NCBI RefSeq assembly: GCF_000477435.1
Contig: NC_022576.1
Location: forward strand, 1 to 64,000
Length of the DNA stretch: 64,000 bases
Reading direction: 5' to 3'
Source of the DNA: Candidatus Symbiobacter mobilis CR
GTDB lineage: Bacteria > Pseudomonadota > Gammaproteobacteria > Burkholderiales > Burkholderiaceae_C
Part shown: positions 60,196 to 64,000 of the stretch, piece by piece
Layout: each line of letters begins with the position of its first letter
Position numbering within the stretch: position 1 is the stretch's first letter
Translations under genes and position numbers: made by a program
Notes under the pieces: model-generated
Databases searched by the model: none
What the model was told of the DNA's origin: nothing
Seen by the model: the letters and a program-made list of their open reading frames with translations, nothing else

Positions 60196-60851
60196 GCGCT
60201 ACAAGGGCTTCACCCTCTTTGCAAGCAATAACCTCCCTGAGTCAGTCGCGTAGCGATTGACTCAGGTATTGGTTGTCGGTTTTTCAACTCAGATAACCCG
60301 TGTCGCGGTGTGGTCTGTTCGTTGACGCTCTTTGGCAAATGTTGCGGACGGCGGTACTACAAATGGTCACTGTTACTGCTTTGATTGCCGCAGACCCTGA
60401 GGCAGAATTGGCGCCTACAGGAGAAATCGTGTCCATTGCCCACGGTACTCACAATCTTCTTGCCGCGTTTGCCTGAGAGACGGTAGGGGGCGACGAATTT
60501 GGGAGCCATCCAACGCACGCTGTGGTCAAACGTGGCAAACTGACGCACCCAATGGTGAGCGCCGGAGCAGGCTTCCATGCCGATGAGGCATGGCGGTAGT
60601 GAGGCGATGAGTTCAAGCAGCTTTGCGCGAGGCACGTGTGGGCGTATCAGCACGGCCTTTCCGGAAAAATCCACACCATGCACGGCGAAGACATTCTTTG
60701 CCAGATCGATGCCAACGGTTACGATAGCCATAAGATTTCCTCTTTCAGAAAACAAGTGAGCTGATGAGAGATGCGACTTCTCATCGTGGCATTTTGATTC
60801 CGTATCTCGTGACTGTGCGGATCATCCAGGATGGGAAAGTCCCTTTCATTC
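60196..60851 (-). mobile_element. IS1111-type (IS110 family) element, deleted, copy 1, in attC
   Basis: A unit of about 656 bp starting GCGCTACAAGGGCTTCACCC and ending GTCCCTTTCATTC just before GTTAGGC. It is nearly identical to 62294-62948. The only gene is a truncated transposase on the - strand. Full IS1111 elements are about 1.3-1.4 kb, so roughly half is missing. Insertion in attC sites is known for the IS1111-attC group. Confidence 0.8.
60357..60731 (-). pseudogene. IS110-family transposase N-terminal fragment, copy 1
   Basis: A 124-residue frame: MAIVTVGIDLAKNVFAVHGV with the first Asp of the DEDD domain, LIASLPPCLIGMEACSGAHH with Glu, and KFVAPYRLSGKRGKK, after which the sequence departs from the family and stops. 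The second half, including the Ser-containing C-terminal domain, is absent. Confidence 0.85.
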
Positions 60852-60867
60852 GTTAGGCATAAATTTT

Positions 60868-61365
60868 ATGAAACATAAGGTTTACATCGAAACATCTGTC
60901 GTCAGCTATCTGACCGCGTGGCGTAGCCGCGACCTTGTTATTGCTGGCAACCAGGAAACGACCAAGGAGTGGTGGGATCGCAAGAATGAGTTTGATATTT
61001 TTATCTCACAGTTTGTTTTGGATGAGGCTGCTGCTGGAGACTCAGGCGCTGCACACGCGAGACTCGACGCTCTCCAAGGAATTCGCGAGCTTGAGGTGGT
61101 GGAGCAAGTTATTGAAATAGCGCAGGAGTTGGTTATTCAGACTGCATTGCCTTCTAAAGCAAGGCTAGACGCACTGCATATTGCTGTGGCTGCACTGCAT
61201 CGAATGAATTTCTTGTTGACATGGAATTGCACACACATTGCCAATCCAATGCAACGACCCATGATTGAGAATGTCATTCGTGGTTTTGGTTACACACCGC
61301 CTGTTATCTGTACACCGCAAGAATTATTGGAGGCTCTGAATGAAAACTATGAACCCGATTATTGA
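60868..61365 (+). CDS. PIN-domain toxin (VapC-like), paralog
   Basis: A 165-residue paralog of the gene at 58709: KVYIETSVVSYLTAWRSRDL, ISQFVLDEAAAGD, ARLDALHIAVAALHRMNFLL and WNCTHIANPMQRPMIENVIR. It starts 10 bp after the attC R'. It overlaps its small partner by 26 bp. Confidence 0.88.
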   Translation: MKHKVYIETSVVSYLTAWRSRDLVIAGNQETTKEWWDRKNEFDIFISQFVLDEAAAGDSGAAHARLDALQGIRELEVVEQVIEIAQELVIQTALPSKARLDALHIAVAALHRMNFLLTWNCTHIANPMQRPMIENVIRGFGYTPPVICTPQELLEALNENYEPDY

Positions 61366-61579
61366 AGAAATTCATGCCTTTCGTGCCGAGTATGCACGGC
61401 AATATGACTATGACTTAAGGGCTATTTGTGATGCTGCCCGACAGAAACAACTGCAAAGCGGACATGAAATTGTAAGTTTTTTTTATCAAGCGCCACCTAC
61501 TAATTCAAACTTGAGCCTAACAAATCATTCCAGTGGACTGCCTACGGTAGCCGCTGAATTCCGACGTTGGGCCCCTTGA
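61340..61579 (+). CDS. Small partner of the PIN toxin, paralog
   Basis: A 79-residue protein, NPIIEEIHAFRAEYARQYDY followed by DLRAICDAARQKQ, related to the 59186 gene. The last third (LTNHSSGLPTVAAEFRRWAP) is coded by the attC, in which it stops. ATG 61349 is an alternative start. Confidence 0.72.
   Translation: MKTMNPIIEEIHAFRAEYARQYDYDLRAICDAARQKQLQSGHEIVSFFYQAPPTNSNLSLTNHSSGLPTVAAEFRRWAP
61515..61571 (+). other. attC site
   Basis: R'' GCCTAAC at 61515-61521 and R' GTTGGGC at 61565-61571; the body CAGTGGACTGCCTACGGTAG then CCGCTG matches the attC at 49722 closely. Likeness between sites far apart is expected of a sedentary array. Confidence 0.88.
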
Positions 61580-61610
61580 CGGGTATGCGCCCTGGGCGTA
61601 TAGTCTCAGC

Positions 61611-61922
61611 ATGTTCACAGTGGTCGAAACACTTCTCTTCCAGCGGCAATGGCCGCTCTACTGGACAGAAGAAGAAAGAGGTGCCTTCGCCGCCTATATT
61701 GCAGAACACCCAACAGCCGGAGATGTTGTGCCCGAATCCGGTGGCATTCGCAAGGTGCGTGGGTCTCGTGCTGGTTCTGGCAAGTCTGGTGGCGTGCGCG
61801 TGATCTATTTCACTCGCACATCCGAAGGTGAAGTTGTTCTGCTGACGCTTTACGCGAAGGCAAAGACAGACAACATCACTGGCGCTAAGTTGAAGGAGAT
61901 CCGCCGTGCCCTCGAAGAGTAA
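61611..61922 (+). CDS. HigB/RelE-type toxin
   Basis: A 103-residue RelE-superfamily protein: VETLLFQRQWPLYWTEEERG, PESGGIRKVRGSRAGSGKSG, VRVIYFTRTSEGEVVLLTLY and AKAKTDNITGAKLKEIRRAL. This is the HigB-2/RelE-like mRNA interferase fold. Toxin comes before antitoxin, as in higBA. Confidence 0.9.
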   Translation: MFTVVETLLFQRQWPLYWTEEERGAFAAYIAEHPTAGDVVPESGGIRKVRGSRAGSGKSGGVRVIYFTRTSEGEVVLLTLYAKAKTDNITGAKLKEIRRALEE

Positions 61923-62220
61923 ACCCCTCACAGATAAAGAGCTTGCTGCTTACGAAGCAGAGCGCGATTTGGCGGCAGAGCTCCTGCAGGCAGTGCAAGA
62001 AATGAAGGCTGGCCAACTACATGTTGTGTTATCGCCTGTCATGGAAGCTCGCAAGAAAACCGGCCTGTCGCAGTCGCAGTTCGCCGCGCTAATGGGTGTG
62101 TCTGTTCGCACCTTGCAAGGTTGGGAGCAAGGTCGTAAGCAGCCAAGCGGTGCGGCTCGTACGCTTCTGGCAATTGCCAGCACAAACCCAAAAGCTTTGC
62201 TTGCAGTAGCTGGCAAGTAG
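61906..62220 (+). CDS. HigA-type XRE antitoxin
   Basis: A 104-residue protein with an XRE helix-turn-helix (ARKKTGLSQSQFAALMGVSV, then RTLQGWEQGRKQPSGAARTL). It overlaps the toxin by 17 bp and starts at GTG 61906 after AAGGAGAT. It would bind HigB and repress the pair. Confidence 0.9.
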   Translation: MPSKSKPLTDKELAAYEAERDLAAELLQAVQEMKAGQLHVVLSPVMEARKKTGLSQSQFAALMGVSVRTLQGWEQGRKQPSGAARTLLAIASTNPKALLAVAGK

Positions 62221-62293
62221 CAGCTATGCGCAGAGGCCCAACTGTAGGTTCAACACGGATGTCAATGCTTCGCATTGCCGCCGGTTAACCTGG

Positions 62294-62948
62294 GCGCTAC
62301 AAGGGCTTCACCCTCTTTGCAAGCAATAACCTCCCTGAGTCAGTCGCGTAGCGATTGACTCAGGTATTGGTTGTCGGTTTTTCAACTCAGATAACCCGTG
62401 TCGCGGTGTGGTCTGTTCGTTGACGCTCTTTGGCAAATGTTGCGGACGGCGGTACTAAAAATGGTCACTGTTACTGCTTTGATTGCCGCAGACCCTGAGG
62501 CAGAATTGGCGCCCACAGGAGAAATCGTGTCCATTGCCCACGGTACTCACAATCTTCTTGCCGCGTTTGCCTGAGAGACGGTAGGGGGCGACGAATTTGG
62601 GAGCCATCCAACGCACGCTGTGGCCAAACGTGGCAAACTGACGCACCCAATGGTGAGCGCCGGAGCAGGCTTCCATGCCGATGAGGCATGGCGGTAGTGA
62701 GGCGATGAGTTCCAGCAGCTTTGCGCGAGGCACGTGGGGGCGTATCAGCACGGCATTTCCGGAAGAATCCACACCATGCACGGCGAAGACATTCTTTGCC
62801 AGATCGATGCCAACGGTTACGATAGCCATGAGATTTCCCCTTTCAGAAAAAAGTGAGTTGATGAGAGATGCGACTTTTCATCGTGGCATTTTGATTCCGT
62901 ATCTCGTGACTGTGCGGATCATCCAGGATGGGAAAGTCCCTTTCATTC
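62294..62948 (-). mobile_element. IS1111-type (IS110 family) element, deleted, copy 2, in attC
   Basis: About 655 bp, nearly identical to the unit at 60196-60851, and in the same position relative to attC. Both share the same internal deletion, so the short form either moved as a unit or was copied. Confidence 0.8.
62455..62829 (-). pseudogene. IS110-family transposase N-terminal fragment, copy 2
   Basis: A 124-residue frame with the same start and breakpoint as copy 1 (MAIVTVGIDLAKNVFAVHGV to SGKRGKK) and a handful of substitutions (for example VDSSGNAVLIRP). No full transposase is in the window to mobilise it. Confidence 0.85.
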
Positions 62949-62969
62949 GTTAGACGCTACATTCCTGCC

Positions 62970-63208
62970 ATGGCACCGACGATTTTCCGCGAGGGCGGTT
63001 TCCGCTTCTTTTTCTTCTCAATGGAATAGGAAAGAATGCATGTACACGTCAACCATCCTGACGGCGAGGCCAAATTTTGGTTAACACCGAAATTAGGGCT
63101 GGCAACGAGACCGGGCTTTCGCCCCAAAAAATCAAGGAAGCCCAGAACTTGGTTGCTGTTCACTTGGAGGAAATTACCCATGCCTGGAAAACTCATTTCC
63201 CAAGCTGA
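62970..63208 (+). pseudogene. DUF4160 gene, broken
   Basis: Reads MAPTIFREGGFRFFFFSME, then TAG at 63027-63029 where Glu is expected, then ERMHVHVNHPDGEAKFWL. A second lesion at the A run near 63125-63131 shifts the frame, after which IKEAQNLVAVHLEEITHAWK continues to a stop at 63206-63208. Two lesions make it a pseudogene. Its usual partner, DUF2442, follows. Confidence 0.8.
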
Positions 63209-63449
63209 AGTTACCCATGTTTCACAACATGGCTTTTGGCTGCTGCTTGCCGACGAAGAACTTTTTTTGCCGTTCACAAGCTTCCCGTGGTTTCGCGGCG
63301 CAACCATTGAGCAACTGTGCCAAGTGGAATGGCCGACTGAAAACCACCTTTTCTGGCCGTCTTTGGATATCGATTTGTCTGTCGAGTCCATTCGCAACCC
63401 GTCAGCGTTCCCGCTCATGGCAGCTATTCCAGCGCCCAATCGGGGGTAG
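63180..63449 (+). CDS. DUF2442 protein
   Basis: An 89-residue protein with the DUF2442 pattern: VTHVSQHGFWLLLADEELFL, then PFTSFPWF and WPSLDIDLSVESI. DUF4160/DUF2442 pairs resemble toxin-antitoxin operons. Its last codons (PAPNRG) are encoded by the attC R'' and the intron edge. Confidence 0.82.
   Translation: MPGKLISQAEVTHVSQHGFWLLLADEELFLPFTSFPWFRGATIEQLCQVEWPTENHLFWPSLDIDLSVESIRNPSAFPLMAAIPAPNRG
63434..63440 (+). other. attC R'' at the edge of intron copy 2
   Basis: GCCCAAT resembles the R'' core GCCCAAC and is followed within about 4-8 bp by the 3' end of the group II intron. It suggests the intron entered an attC here too. Confidence 0.5.
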
Positions 63450-64000
63450 GCAACGGTTTCTAGCCGTCGCCCCCCACACCCCCCACCGTGCGGGTCCGCA
63501 GTGGGCGGTTCAACAAGTCGGCTCGCTCGACGATGTCTTTCGCTTTGTAACCATGTAACCTTGTGCCTTGCACCCCAGGTCTTTCACACTCAGCAAACCC
63601 TGCTCCTGTAACCACACGTTGGATAGGGCCTGATTGATAACCGGGGTTCTGGACATCGGCTAATAGCTGTTGCTGCTGACTCCGTGCTGAATTGCCGACT
63701 TCAGGCTTATGCCCAAAGCCAGCAAGTTCTTAATCTTCGTGCGCGGCCAGCGCCACTGTTTCCAGTAGCACATCCGCATACGCCGTCTGATCCACTCGTC
63801 CAGTTCGGGTACCGGGCGGTAATACTGGCTGATGCCAAAGTAACCCGTCCACCCCCGCACGTATTGCCCCAGTTTCTTTAGCCGGTATTCCATGGAAACG
63901 CCCCAGTTTCGCGCAGTCAGCTTCTTGATGCGGTGCTTGAAATCCGCCAGGGCCTTATCAGTCCAGCGTACTTTCTTGCCCTTGATCGTGAAGCCCAAAA
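63444..64000 (-). mobile_element. Group II intron, copy 2 (partial at window edge)
   Basis: The 3' part of an intron closely related to copy 1: CTACC end, domain V/VI-like hairpins and the maturase C-terminus, running off the right edge. Its 5' end is not in the window. Confidence 0.75.
63660..64000 (-). CDS. Group II intron maturase, 3' fragment with nonsense codon
   Basis: Shows GFTIKGKKVRWTDKALADFK, NWGVSMEYRLKKLGQYVRGW and IRRRMRMCYWKQWRWPRTKI, then stops at TAG 63660-63662 where copy 1 has TGG (Trp in SYWQMSRTPV). This removes about the last 45 residues present in copy 1. The upstream part is outside the window. Confidence 0.75.
   Translation of the reverse strand, partial: LGFTIKGKKVRWTDKALADFKHRIKKLTARNWGVSMEYRLKKLGQYVRGWTGYFGISQYYRPVPELDEWIRRRMRMCYWKQWRWPRTKIKNLLALGISLKSAIQHGVSSNSY

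Larger units (their letters stand above)
62236..62955 (+). other. attC split by IS1111-type copy 2
   Basis: R'' GCCCAAC at 62236-62242, stem AACACGGATGTCAATGC-TTC-GCATTGCCGCCGGTT to 62286, then the IS-like unit, then R' GTTAGAC at 62949-62955. Removing the unit restores a plausible attC. Confidence 0.75.
46755..64000 (+). mobile_element. Chromosomal integron: intI plus cassette array
   Basis: A tyrosine integron integrase on the - strand faces an array of + strand cassettes separated by attC sites. Cassettes hold a MORN protein, a GTPase, a small ORF, a PEP-CTERM protein, then beyond a block of insertion sequences a string of toxin-antitoxin and hypothetical cassettes. At least seven attC sites with paired R''/R' ends or clear hairpins are visible, plus two interrupted ones. 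The array runs past the right edge of the window. Confidence 0.9.

Overview
The window reads as a piece of a betaproteobacterial chromosome, most likely order Burkholderiales. Evidence: dnaA-dnaN-gyrB at the left edge, an rpsB-tsf-pyrH-frr-uppS-cdsA-dxr-rseP-bamA-skp-lpxD-fabZ-lpxA-lpxB-rnhB block, and an mlaFEDACB operon with mlaA (vacJ) inside it. A Comamonadaceae-like organism such as Candidatus Symbiobacter is possible, but that is a guess from gene content and style; no search was run.

Layout. 1-5335: replication genes (dnaA, dnaN, gyrB). 5336-7060: a MNT/HEPN toxin-antitoxin pair and the wreck of an IS3-family transposase. 7068-17428: an AT-rich surface-glycan island on the + strand, with a Wzx-type flippase, two methyltransferases, a three-part NeuB fusion, a CMP-nonulosonate synthetase, a possible GT42/MptE-like transferase, an SDR epimerase, a DegT-type aminotransferase and a glycosyltransferase. 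It looks like a module that makes, activates and attaches a nonulosonic (sialic-acid-like) or related sugar. 17568-20578: a WecA-like initiating transferase, a diguanylate cyclase, tRNA-Val(CAC) and Dps. 20726-35607: the envelope/translation superoperon on the - strand. 35975-41750: zapA and its coiled-coil neighbour, the Mla lipid-transport operon and a methyltransferase.

41863-46752: an IS5-family element, a BrnT/BrnA pair, a pRiA4b ORF-3-like gene, then purN, a BioC-like methyltransferase and comF.

46755 to the right edge: a chromosomal integron. intI lies on the - strand and its cassettes run rightward on the + strand. Between intI and the first cassette is an attI-like crossover point and an 18-bp LexA-like palindrome sitting in the spacer of the likely intI promoter. 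attC sites can be read at about 48517, 49722, 49957, 58213, 59354, 60102, 61515, 62236 and 63434. Cassettes encode a MORN-repeat protein, a DUF697-type GTPase, a PEP-CTERM protein, several PIN-domain toxin modules, a HigB/HigA pair and a DUF4160/DUF2442 pair. The array is itself parasitised: two near-identical, internally deleted IS1111-type elements sit inside attC sites, and two group II intron copies sit inside attC sites in the opposite orientation to the cassettes. One intron has lost the YADD block of its reverse transcriptase; the other has a nonsense codon. An IS5 copy, an orphan IS3 orfA, a truncated IS66 and an IS21 element separate the proximal cassettes from the distal ones.
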